The notes under the pieces were generated by a model. The model was not told where the DNA came from. It saw only the letters and a list, made by a program, of their open reading frames with translations, and ran no database searches. Of a stretch of DNA of 64,000 nucleotides, positions 18,031 to 24,901 are shown one piece after another; positions within the stretch are counted from its first letter, which is position 1; every line of letters begins with the position of its first letter. This DNA comes from Variovorax sp. N23 (lineage in GTDB: Bacteria > Pseudomonadota > Gammaproteobacteria > Burkholderiales > Burkholderiaceae_C), in assembly GCF_025486315.1 (NCBI RefSeq), contig NZ_JAOOPY010000003.1, forward strand, positions 1 through 64,000. Direction: 5' to 3'. The position numbers and the translations under genes are program-made.

Positions 18031-18172
18031 GCCGACAGCGCCTGCCGATGCATCGAGGCCGACACCTTGCGCTCGGTGGCGAGCCAGCCGAGAAAGGCTT
18101 CCACTTCGCTGCTGTCCATTTCCGCCAAGTGTCGGATGTCGTGAAGCGGACGAAGGCGCGGAGCCAGTGAAC
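18031..18172 (-). pseudogene. Integron integrase (intI) N-terminal remnant, frameshifted
   Basis: The minus strand encodes [10 protein letters not shown] (18172-18143) and, after a one-base deletion near 18143, [10 protein letters not shown] followed by [18 protein letters not shown] and [10 protein letters not shown] down to 18031. In order this matches the N-terminal SAM-like domain of integron tyrosine recombinases, where [30 protein letters not shown] and RQAL occur consecutively. The start, the patch region and the whole catalytic domain (R-H-R-Y residues) are missing, so it cannot be active. To its right, on the expected side, lie an attI-like site and a cassette array. Residue matches are from memory of class 1 IntI; the exact class is uncertain. 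Confidence 0.78.
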
Positions 18173-18412
18173 ACGCGACTACAACGGCGGCGACATCTGG
18201 GCCACGGGGGCTCGGACCGCACTGCTGCGCGGGCCGGGGGATGCATCAGGTTCCTTACATGGTCTGCCTGCGACTTGTCATTTATCGCTTGCCACGCGGT
18301 CGTTTGCAAGGCAAATTCGAGTTGGCACGGACATGCAGATTTTGCCGTCAGACCGGTGCTGCATGAATGAACAGTCAAGACGCCGCAGCGCCAGACTCCA
18401 TGCAGGTTTCGA
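18173..18412. other. Non-coding stretch between intI remnant and attI-like site
   Basis: No convincing gene is seen here. In a complete integron this span would hold the 5' end of intI and the divergent intI and cassette promoters. A Pc-like promoter cannot be confirmed by eye. A TTGTCA hexamer at 18276 and a TTGGCA at 18322 occur without a good -10 partner. The base composition falls towards the right, where the cassettes begin. Confidence 0.4.
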
Positions 18413-18490
18413 CTGGTCGATAGGCTCGATGTTGTGGAGACACCCAGCAGTGTTACGCAGCGATCCTGTATTCCTATAGCCAAGTTAGCT
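18413..18490 (+). other. attI-like recombination site
   Basis: The segment GATGTTGTGGAG (18429-18440), then GTGTTACGCAGC (18450-18461) and finally CAAGTTAGCT (18481-18490) follows the order of blocks in the class 1 attI site. There, GATGTTATGGAG, GATGTTACGCAGC and AAAGTTAGGC occur at comparable spacing. The last block would be the simple site with the crossover after G18484. It lies upstream of an inverted intI remnant and immediately before the first cassette gene at 18508. The match is by eye from recalled attI1 sequence. Confidence 0.65.
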
Positions 18491-18507
18491 GCCTTAAGTT
18501 CTGGACG

Positions 18508-19215
18508 ATGATTACGCACTACTGCCGCTCTGCCAAAGCAGTCGCGAACATACTCGAATATGGGTTCGCTTGGGTTGCGAATCCACGCAGGCTCACCCAT
18601 TTTCTAATGCCTCATCACGACTTCTCGTCGCGAGAGCCGCAGCAGTTCGGAATGGTCTCGTTCACCGATATTGAGCCTGCAGATGCTTCTGCGCATGCCG
18701 AGCAATTCGGACCCTTCGGAATCGTGATGACCGAGAAGTGGGCCAAGGCCCAGCAGGCGCAAAGGGTGATCTATGTTGACGAAGTAGGGCCCGTCTCGGA
18801 CATGTGGTTGGCTCTCTTCATGAAGGCGTATGAAGATGTGAAAACATCTATCGGCGAATCAGAGGATTCCTTCCGAACGATGGCATATGAGAACAAAGTG
18901 ATTGCTGGCCTCGTAGGAGCCGAAATCTGGCCATACCTCTTGCAACTCTACGAGTACATGGAGCCCGGGATCGTCGCCCACGAAAGAGAATGGAGAGTAG
19001 TAAACAAGGAGCCGATCTACTCGCTGAGCTCGTCGAAAACAGAGGCAATTGCGGCTGTGTCTCCGCCGCAGAACTGGGCGAAATACCTAAATGTTCTACA
19101 CGCTCCCCGTGAGGGAGTTCGCGCTCTCGTTTGCCCATCGTCTTCGCGCGAGAAGGTGCTCGCTACCGTTCCGGAAGGGTTCAAGACTGTGCCCATCATC
19201 GAAACGATCGGCTAA
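18508..19215 (+). CDS. AbiGi-like antitoxin/phage-resistance protein (integron cassette 1)
   Basis: 235-residue soluble protein. MITHYCRSAKAVANILEYGFAW at the start, then FGMVSFTDI and HAEQFGPFGIVMTEKWAKAQ, followed by VIYVDEVGPV and a late EREWRVV, resemble the AbiGi family. AbiGi is the antitoxin partner of abortive infection system AbiG, whose toxin AbiGii is a nucleotidyltransferase. No AbiGii-like gene is adjacent. Base composition is clearly lower in G+C than in the flanks. Its stop codon (19213-19215) falls inside the first box of attC1, as is common for cassette genes. The ATG at 18508 has no strong Shine-Dalgarno. The AbiGi assignment is moderate. Confidence 0.6.
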   Translation: MITHYCRSAKAVANILEYGFAWVANPRRLTHFLMPHHDFSSREPQQFGMVSFTDIEPADASAHAEQFGPFGIVMTEKWAKAQQAQRVIYVDEVGPVSDMWLALFMKAYEDVKTSIGESEDSFRTMAYENKVIAGLVGAEIWPYLLQLYEYMEPGIVAHEREWRVVNKEPIYSLSSSKTEAIAAVSPPQNWAKYLNVLHAPREGVRALVCPSSSREKVLATVPEGFKTVPIIETIG

Positions 19216-19268
19216 CCAATCCTTCAAGCGGAACCCCTACGGCGGCCCGCCTAAATCAAACGTTAGGC
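19210..19268 (+). repeat. attC site of cassette 1 (59-base element)
   Basis: The element is exactly 59 bases. It begins with GGCTAAC (19210-19216) and ends with GTTAGGC (19262-19268), which are complementary core sites differing at one position. Inside, TTCAAGCGG (19223-19231) and CCGCCTAAATCAAAC (19247-19261) are the imperfectly paired L boxes. The crossover would be after G19262, making cassette 1 span about 18485-19262. Confidence 0.85.
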
Positions 19269-19298
19269 AGCGTCATCTACCCCCCCCGGAGTATCTCC

Positions 19299-19502
19299 AT
19301 GAAAACTGCTAGCACCATCTTCGGCGTACTCTTGGCGCTCATTGGCATCGTTTGGATACTCCAAGGCCTGAACGTACTGCCGGGCAGCTTCATGACCGGC
19401 CAAATTCAATGGGCAGCATATGGCGCCATCGCCCTTGCCATCGGTTGCGTGCTGCTCTACGTGGGCCGCCGAGGTGGTCGTAAGCCTGGGGCTGGGCGTT
19501 GA
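19299..19502 (+). CDS. Small two-helix membrane protein (integron cassette 2)
   Basis: 67-residue protein with two hydrophobic helices: about 5-26 (STIFGVLLALIGIVWILQGL) and 37-56 (AAYGAIALAIGCVLLYVG), then a basic tail (GRRGGRKPGAGR). GGAG lies 8 bases before the ATG at 19299, after a run of eight C residues. It begins 31 bases after attC1 and ends 30 bases before attC2, so it fills one cassette. Small membrane proteins of this kind are frequent integron cargo. No function can be assigned. Confidence 0.72.
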   Translation: MKTASTIFGVLLALIGIVWILQGLNVLPGSFMTGQIQWAAYGAIALAIGCVLLYVGRRGGRKPGAGR

Positions 19503-19532
19503 TGTGAGCGCCGTCGGAGTTATCAACCCCGT

Positions 19533-19649
19533 GCCTAACTGGGCGTTCAACGCGCAAGCCAACACTGGCCATGGCTTCACCATTTTTATGGCCCGTGTTG
19601 GTGCCCTCCGTGCTTCGCGCTCCGGCGCCGGTTAACTTTGGCGTTTGGC
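19533..19649 (+). repeat. attC site of cassette 2 (117 bp)
   Basis: The core sites are GCCTAAC (19533-19539) and GTTTGGC (19643-19649), complementary except for one base. Between them is a long imperfect palindrome whose best arms are CCAACACTGGCCAT (19559-19572) and ATGGCCCGTGTTGG (19588-19601), pairing 13 of 14 with a 15-base loop. The size and structure are like long attC sites of chromosomal integrons. Crossover after G19643 would delimit cassette 2 as 19263-19643. Confidence 0.78.
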
Positions 19650-19668
19650 CGCACAAAACACACTGTCC

Positions 19669-20043
19669 GTGGACCGCCTCCTTCAAGAACTCCAAGCGCT
19701 CGAAGTCGAACTCCACCACCCTTGGGTTCGGTGCAGTCGTGAACGACTGGAGGAATTGCTGCACCCCGAGTTCCATGAGGTCGGCCGCTCTGGCCGCGCA
19801 TACAGCCGCGAGACCATCGTCAACTTCCTGGCGGCACAGGAATCGCAGCCTGTCGTGGCGTCGGATGCGTTCTCGGTCTCTGAACTCAGTCCGGGGGTTG
19901 CCCTCCTCAACTATCGTTCGGCGCACGTTGAAAAAGGCAAGTCCTTGGTGAACCACACGCTCCGTTCATCCGTCTGGCTGCAGACAAACGCGGGTTGGCA
20001 ACTGCGCTATCACCAAGGCACCGCAGCAGCGGAATCATGGTGA
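19669..20043 (+). CDS. DUF4440/SnoaL-like protein (integron cassette 3)
   Basis: 124-residue NTF2-fold protein of the DUF4440 type. The visible core is RLLQELQALEVELHHPWVR, then RLEELLHPEFHEVGRSGRAY, a typical DUF4440 pocket opening, and the strand segment SSVWLQTNAGWQLRYHQG near the C-terminus. The GTG at 19669 is preferred because the alternative TTG at 19645 lies inside the attC2 core. Codon use is closer to the chromosome than in cassette 1. No attC follows the stop; the minus-strand isochorismatase gene ends only 30 bases on, so the array is truncated here. The enzymatic or binding function is unknown. Confidence 0.75.
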   Translation: MDRLLQELQALEVELHHPWVRCSRERLEELLHPEFHEVGRSGRAYSRETIVNFLAAQESQPVVASDAFSVSELSPGVALLNYRSAHVEKGKSLVNHTLRSSVWLQTNAGWQLRYHQGTAAAESW

Positions 20044-20072
20044 GCATCATCGTGCGCGGTGGGGACGGCCGG

Positions 20073-20615
20073 TCAGCCTCCGTCGAAGCGCAGGTTAGCC
20101 GCGCTCACTAGGCGAACGCGCGGACCGAAGCTTTCGATGTTGCTCAACGTGATGTTGTGGTGCGCGATGACTTGCGGCGCCGACAGCGCCGCGTTGCCGG
20201 CGGAGGTGTGCGCGTCCTCCACCAGCGTCACGGGGTAGCCCAGCGCGAGGGCGCGACGCGTCGTGGTGTCGACGCAGAACTCCGTGTGCATGCCGCAGAT
20301 CACGAGTTCGTCGATGCTGTGCTGCTGCAGCACCTCTTGCAGCGTCGTGCGGTGGAAGGAATCGGCGGCGGTCTTGCGCAGGCGCAGGTCGGTCGGCAGC
20401 GCTTCGAGACCGTGTGCCAACTGCCAGGCGGCGCTGCCATGTTCGAGATAACCGCCGCCCGACTCGTGCTGGATGAAGATCACCGGACGGCCCGCGGCGC
20501 GGGCCTTGGCGGTCACCTGGTTGATGCGATCGATGGTTGGCGCTGCCTCGAAGGCGGCGCTGTCGCCCTCGCACAGGCCCTGTTGGACATCGATGACGAG
20601 GATGGCGGTGTTCAT
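20073..20615 (-). CDS. Isochorismatase-family cysteine hydrolase
   Basis: 180-residue hydrolase of the isochorismatase/nicotinamidase fold. The catalytic triad is visible as Asp9 (VIDVQQG), a Lys near residue 82 (LRKTAADSF) and the nucleophile in ICGMHTEFCVDTTTRRAL, with the cis-peptide region just before it. It would hydrolyse a small amide or ester; the substrate is not readable. The ATG at 20615 gives the canonical MNTAILVIDVQQ start. It abuts the truncated end of the integron array and is transcribed towards it. Confidence 0.88.
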   Translation of the reverse strand: MNTAILVIDVQQGLCEGDSAAFEAAPTIDRINQVTAKARAAGRPVIFIQHESGGGYLEHGSAAWQLAHGLEALPTDLRLRKTAADSFHRTTLQEVLQQHSIDELVICGMHTEFCVDTTTRRALALGYPVTLVEDAHTSAGNAALSAPQVIAHHNITLSNIESFGPRVRLVSAANLRFDGG

Positions 20616-20950
20616 GCCGCCGAGTATCGCAAAGCGCCGATTCAGTCGATGAGCAGGGGCGGCCGGCGGATTTCCACCGTGCCGCGGTTGGCATCGACGC
20701 CCATGCCGTAGAGGCCGGCCTGCCACCGGCTGGGCTTCGAGCCGGAAGGTGGCCTGCGTGGCCGGCGACCTGGTACAGGTGGCGAATGAATTCGGCCTGT
20801 GTGCGGCGCAGGAAAGCCTGGTGCAGTTCGCCGGCGGCGCAGCGCTTTCTCGATGCGCTGCCGCAGGTGCCGGGCGCCGTCGGCCGTCGCCGGGTGGATG
20901 ACGCAGCCAACGGCCTGGTTTCCCTGCAGGCTCGGGCGTCGGGGCCTGTC
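20616..20950. other. Gene-free stretch, possibly a decayed gene
   Basis: No intact gene is seen in these 335 bases. On the minus strand a short frame ends at 20642 with WQAGLYGMGVDANRGTVEI and a few more residues, which reads like a protein C-terminus. It has no start, and upstream the plausible coding jumps between frames. This may be a degraded gene. I recognise no family. Confidence 0.35.
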
Positions 20951-22528
20951 TCAGGGCACCTCGATGGCCGGGCGTTGCGGTGCGTCGCGCTGCAGGCACC
21001 GAGGTTCGCTCGCCGTCACGCCGGCGAATCGCCAGGCAGCGAGCCGGCTGTTCTGGGCGACGAGCTCGAAGCGCGGGTCGTTCAGCCACGGCCAGGACTG
21101 CGGTGCGGATCGTGGGCCGACGAGCCACGTCGTGCGGGCAACGCACAGCACCGACGCCGCATCGCCGCTGCGGATCAGTACCGAGCGTCCCTGATCGGGG
21201 TCGAAGCGCGCGGCGTCGCTCATCTCCTTGCGCCAGTTGTCGTGCTGCGGGATGGCCGGGTCGTCCCAGTCGCCGAGCACCATCACGGGGTGGGTCAGGC
21301 GCCAATAGAACGGGAGTTCGTAGACGTAGACATCGAGCATGAGCACCTGGTCGTCTTGGGCGATGGGCCTGCCCGCCGGCAACGGCAGGCGGGCGCCGGG
21401 CGGCGTGCCGAATCGATCCGCCGCCAGGACGGCGAGCACACAAACGATCGCAGCGGCGCCGGCGGTCCAGCGCGGCAAGCGGCGCGCACCTCCCTCGGTG
21501 GCCGCCGGGCGCTGCAGTGCCCGGGCGATCAGGTAGGCCAGCGGCGGCAGTGCGGGGAGCACGTAGCCGATCAACTTGGAGCGAGGCAGCGAAAAGAACA
21601 CGACGATGACCACCAGCCACACCAGCATCAGCCTGTCGATGTCGCCGAGGCCGAATCGCCACTGCCTTCGCGGCCTGACCGCCAGCCAACCGACCCAGGG
21701 CAGTGTCAGCAGGCCGATCACCGGCACGTAGAACCAGAGCGGTTCGACATTGTTGAAGCCGCCCGCGGCGAAGCGGCGGAAGTGCTGCGTCACGACGAAG
21801 TAGTCGAAGAAGTCCGCATACCGCAGTTGCATCGCGACGAACCACGGCATCGCGATGGTGGCGAAGAGCAGCCAGCCCGGCCACCATGCCAGCAGCCCAA
21901 GCCTGCGCGCCTTGCGTGCCGCCAGCACCCAGCCGATGAAGATGACGCCGGGCAGCAGCAGGCCGATGAGCCCCTTCGCCAGCACGCCGAGCGCCGCGGA
22001 GGCGAACGCGAGTGCGAGCGGCATCCGCCACGGCTCGCCGGCTTCCCGCGCCAGTGCCGCATGCGCAGCGAACAGGAGGGTGACGGTGATGCAGCCCGCC
22101 ACCAGCATGTCGAGATTGGCGAACTGCGCACCGATGTAGAGAAAGGGCATGGTCACGAAGACCCCCGCCGCCGCCCGGGCCACGGGGGCGCTGTCCCACC
22201 GGCGCAGAAACAGCCACAGCGCGGTGGCCGCCGCCGTGGCGCCGAGCATCGAGGGCAGCCGCGCGGCCCACTCCGACACCCCGAACACCGACATGGCCGA
22301 CGCGCCGATCCAATAGAACAGCGGCGGCTTGTGGAAGAAGGGCAGGCCGTCGAGGCGAGGCACGACCCAGTCGCCGGTGCGCAGCATTTCCAGCGCGACA
22401 CCGACGTACCGGCCTTCGTCCGGCGCGGTGAGATGCCGCAGCCACGCGGTGGCGGCGAGCCAGCAGAAGATCGCCAGCACGCCGAGCGCGATTTCCAGCC
22501 CGCGGAGCCAGTTGCCGAGCGCCCTCAC
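20951..22528 (-). CDS. ArnT-like membrane glycosyltransferase (GT39/GT83)
   Basis: 525-residue polytopic membrane protein of the ArnT/PMT superfamily. The first periplasmic loop carries the catalytic acidic residues in TAPDEGRYVGVALEM. HKPPLFYWIGA, typical of ArnT, follows, and then about ten hydrophobic segments to residue 400 and a soluble C-terminal domain. These enzymes move a sugar (such as aminoarabinose) from an undecaprenyl-phosphate carrier to lipid A or another periplasmic acceptor. The GTG start at 22528 overlaps the stop of the GT2 gene (GTGA), so the pair is coupled. No arnA or arnB gene is visible, so the donor sugar is unknown. Confidence 0.87.
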   Translation of the reverse strand: MRALGNWLRGLEIALGVLAIFCWLAATAWLRHLTAPDEGRYVGVALEMLRTGDWVVPRLDGLPFFHKPPLFYWIGASAMSVFGVSEWAARLPSMLGATAAATALWLFLRRWDSAPVARAAAGVFVTMPFLYIGAQFANLDMLVAGCITVTLLFAAHAALAREAGEPWRMPLALAFASAALGVLAKGLIGLLLPGVIFIGWVLAARKARRLGLLAWWPGWLLFATIAMPWFVAMQLRYADFFDYFVVTQHFRRFAAGGFNNVEPLWFYVPVIGLLTLPWVGWLAVRPRRQWRFGLGDIDRLMLVWLVVIVVFFSLPRSKLIGYVLPALPPLAYLIARALQRPAATEGGARRLPRWTAGAAAIVCVLAVLAADRFGTPPGARLPLPAGRPIAQDDQVLMLDVYVYELPFYWRLTHPVMVLGDWDDPAIPQHDNWRKEMSDAARFDPDQGRSVLIRSGDAASVLCVARTTWLVGPRSAPQSWPWLNDPRFELVAQNSRLAAWRFAGVTASEPRCLQRDAPQRPAIEVP

Positions 22529-23568
22529 GATGCCCGCTCCGCGAGGCCGATGCCCCGTTCCTCGCTCACCACATACAGTGGGCGGGCCTTGACCTCTTCG
22601 AAGATGCGCGCGACGTACTCGCCGACGATGCCGGTCGAGATCATCTGGATGCCGATGAAGAACATCAGGCTCACCATGATGGTTGACCAGCCCGAGACGG
22701 CGTCGCCTGCGACGAAGTGGTCGACGATCAGGAACAGGCCATACGCGAATGCGGGCGCCGCGATCAGCACCCCCATGATGCTCACAAGCCGCAGAGGCCA
22801 GGTCGTGAAGGACGTCAGACCGTCGATGGCCAGTTGCGCCAGCCGGTAGGTGTTGAACCGGCTGGTGCCCTCGGCACGCGGGGCCGGGGCGTAGGGCAGC
22901 GGGACGGCTCGAAAGCCGACCCAGGCGTACAGGCCCTTCATGAACCGGTTGCGTTCGGGAAGAGCCATCAGCGCATCGACCACGCGCCTGTCCATCAGGC
23001 GGAAGTCGCCCGCATCCTTGGGAATCGCGAATCGCGCCTGTGCGTTGATCAGTCGATAGAAGAGCGCGCTGCCCCAGCGTTTGAAGGGGGGCTCGTCGTG
23101 GCGTCCCTGGCGCACGGCATACACCACCTGCGCGCCGTTGTGCCACTGCGCCAGCATGTCGCGGATCAGCGCCGGCGAATGTTGCAGATCGCCGTCGAGC
23201 ATCACGACAGCATCACCGTGGCTCGCCTTGAGGCCGGCGCTCAGGGCGGCCTCCTTGCCGAAGTTGCGCGACAGGCGGATGTACCGGAAACCCGACAGCT
23301 CGCACCAGGGCGAGACGGCCGACAACGTGTCGTCGGTGCTCCCGTCGTCGATCACCAGGATTTCCCAGCGCATGCCGGTCGAGGCGAGGATTTCCTCCAG
23401 GCGTGGCAGCATCACGCGAAGATTCGCTGCTTCGTTGAAGCAGGGAATGACGCAGGAAAGAGTGTGTTCGACGGCGGTATCTGCAGGGGCCGGCGAGACC
23501 GCTGGGCCATGCGCTGCAAGGGGCGCGCCCCCGACAGGTTGTGGCGCTTCGAACGGGGCGCTGTTCAT
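22525..23568 (-). CDS. GT2 polyprenyl-phosphate glycosyltransferase (ArnC/DPM1-like)
   Basis: 347-residue family 2 glycosyltransferase. After about 35 non-conserved residues comes the GT-A domain. It carries LSCVIPCFNEAANL, VIDDGSTDDT, LSRNFGKEAALSAGL and a DGDLQH metal-binding motif. Two C-terminal membrane helices (about 252-275 and 288-312) follow, and then GIVGEYVARIFEEVKARPLY, as in ArnC, GtrB and DPM1. It would load a sugar on undecaprenyl phosphate for the downstream ArnT-like enzyme. Its start overlaps the PAP2 stop and its stop overlaps the ArnT-like start. Confidence 0.9.
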   Translation of the reverse strand: MNSAPFEAPQPVGGAPLAAHGPAVSPAPADTAVEHTLSCVIPCFNEAANLRVMLPRLEEILASTGMRWEILVIDDGSTDDTLSAVSPWCELSGFRYIRLSRNFGKEAALSAGLKASHGDAVVMLDGDLQHSPALIRDMLAQWHNGAQVVYAVRQGRHDEPPFKRWGSALFYRLINAQARFAIPKDAGDFRLMDRRVVDALMALPERNRFMKGLYAWVGFRAVPLPYAPAPRAEGTSRFNTYRLAQLAIDGLTSFTTWPLRLVSIMGVLIAAPAFAYGLFLIVDHFVAGDAVSGWSTIMVSLMFFIGIQMISTGIVGEYVARIFEEVKARPLYVVSEERGIGLAERAS

Positions 23569-24122
23569 GGCGTACCTCCGTACACCGGCCCCGTGCCGGC
23601 TGTCGGTCGCCGTGGACGGCGCCAGAGCAGTCCGAGCACGGCGGCCATCACCGTGCCCAGTGCCAGGCCCGCTGCGATGTCCAGCGGGGTGTGCACACCG
23701 ACGTAGATGCGCGCCCAGCCCACCATGCAGGCCAGTGCCAGAGCGATGATGCCCGTGCGTCGCAGGCCGGCGCGCATGAGCAGCGCGACGGCGACGAAGA
23801 ACATGACGGTGGCGTGCGTGCTTGGCAGCGAGGGGCTGCTGCCGTGCGCGATGTACGCCGGCACCCAGCCTGCGACGAAGGGTCTCGGGATGTCGAGGCG
23901 GGCCGCGATCGCGTGCGACAGCACCGATGCCAGCGCGGCGCCGGCGGCTACGGCGAGCAGGTAAAGCGTGTCGGCGCGCCGCTGCCAGGCGGCCCAGCCG
24001 ATGGCGGCGGCGCAGGCCCAGGCGCCCCACAGCGCCAGAAGCCGCGCGACGAAGAGCAGTGTCGGCGAGGGGCTGCTGCCGGGGGAGAGCGCGTGCAGAA
24101 GGGTGAGATTCAGTGCATTCAT
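23565..24122 (-). CDS. PAP2-family membrane phosphatase
   Basis: 185-residue polytopic phosphatase of the PAP2 superfamily. The three signature motifs are present: ARLDIPRP in place of the usual KxxxxxxRP, PSLPSTH, and RIYVGVHTPLD (the histidine and aspartate of motif 3). These enzymes remove phosphate from undecaprenyl pyrophosphate or lipid A. It is first in a three-gene coupled operon with a GT2 transferase and an ArnT-like enzyme, which fits carrier-lipid recycling in envelope glycosylation. The leading lysine of motif 1 is replaced. Confidence 0.88.
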   Translation of the reverse strand: MNALNLTLLHALSPGSSPSPTLLFVARLLALWGAWACAAAIGWAAWQRRADTLYLLAVAAGAALASVLSHAIAARLDIPRPFVAGWVPAYIAHGSSPSLPSTHATVMFFVAVALLMRAGLRRTGIIALALACMVGWARIYVGVHTPLDIAAGLALGTVMAAVLGLLWRRPRRPTAGTGPVYGGTP

Positions 24123-24280
24123 GACGACTGCACCGCGAAGAACGAGGGCGTGCAGGATCGCGCGGCGCCGCAGCTGCGCCGGAAGAGGGGAGTCATTGGA
24201 AAACCTTTGGACCAGGAAGAGGGAAACCCACCGCGCGACGGGCGCGGTCGGGCCGTGACGCCGCATGGGGCGCCGGTTCT

Positions 24281-24766
24281 TCAAGTCGTCAGGGGTGGGG
24301 CCGTGGGCGGAGGCTGTGTCCGCCACGGCGCAGTCGGCGGTGGTGCCCCGCCGGTGTGCGCAACGGGTTTCGGCGTGATCTGCGCGCGGGGGCACGCCGG
24401 CCATGCGAGGGCCACCGCCAGGGGCAGCATCAGGCCCACCAGGGCCATCAGCACGTCGAGGCCCTGATGCAGGGTGTCGGGCACGTCGATGTGCGCGGCC
24501 GTCGGGACGTACAGCGTCGTCTCGAGTTCCTGCCGGTGCGCCGCGCGATCGTCGGGCGAGAAGACCGCCATGGCTTCCGCATTCCGGACCCGGAAGCCCG
24601 GCTCGTCTTCCCAGCCGTCCTGTCGGAAATGGGTGAAGAGGAAGGGCTGCAATGCCGCCAGCAGAACGCCAGCGACGCACCACCAGAGGCAGTGCGTTGC
24701 GACAAGACGACGAAGCCGGGTGATTTGCACGGCTCGGATTCTAAAAGTTCGCCTGGAGGCTTGCAT
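24281..24766 (-). CDS. Hypothetical two-helix membrane protein
   Basis: 161-residue protein, started at the ATG at 24766 (MQASRRTFRIR). Two hydrophobic helices are seen: WWCVAGVLLAALQPFLF near residues 28-44 and VLMALVGLMLPLAVALAWPA near 104-123. Between them is a charged, probably periplasmic loop with PDDRAAHRQELE. The C-terminus is proline-rich (GGAPPPTAPWR). I recognise no family. It lies upstream of the PAP2 operon on the same strand with a 158-base gap and faces away from the permease gene at 24902. Confidence 0.6.
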   Translation of the reverse strand: MQASRRTFRIRAVQITRLRRLVATHCLWWCVAGVLLAALQPFLFTHFRQDGWEDEPGFRVRNAEAMAVFSPDDRAAHRQELETTLYVPTAAHIDVPDTLHQGLDVLMALVGLMLPLAVALAWPACPRAQITPKPVAHTGGAPPPTAPWRTQPPPTAPPLTT

Positions 24767-24901
24767 GAACGGGCTGTTCAGGTTAGGGCATGGGTGCATG
24801 GCTTGCGCGTCTGGCGAAGTCAGGTTCGCCACCGGGACGCAAGGGCACAATGCCACCGCTCGTGGCGAGGCCGCGCTCGACGAACACCTTCAACCCGCTC
24901 C

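Noticed and set aside
19645..19668. TTG start for the DUF4440 gene, adding eight residues
   Set aside because: The codon overlaps the attC2 core, so the first codons would belong to the recombination site; the GTG at 19669 is more plausible.
20091..20098. GGTTAGCC resembling an attC or attI core at the end of the array
   Set aside because: It lies inside the isochorismatase coding sequence (AANLRFDGG) and has no paired core or palindrome, so it is probably chance.
20073..22445. 790-codon minus-strand frame covering the isochorismatase and most of the ArnT-like gene
   Set aside because: Only the final 180 codons read as a protein family. The remainder is an out-of-frame shadow of the ArnT-like gene on the same strand.
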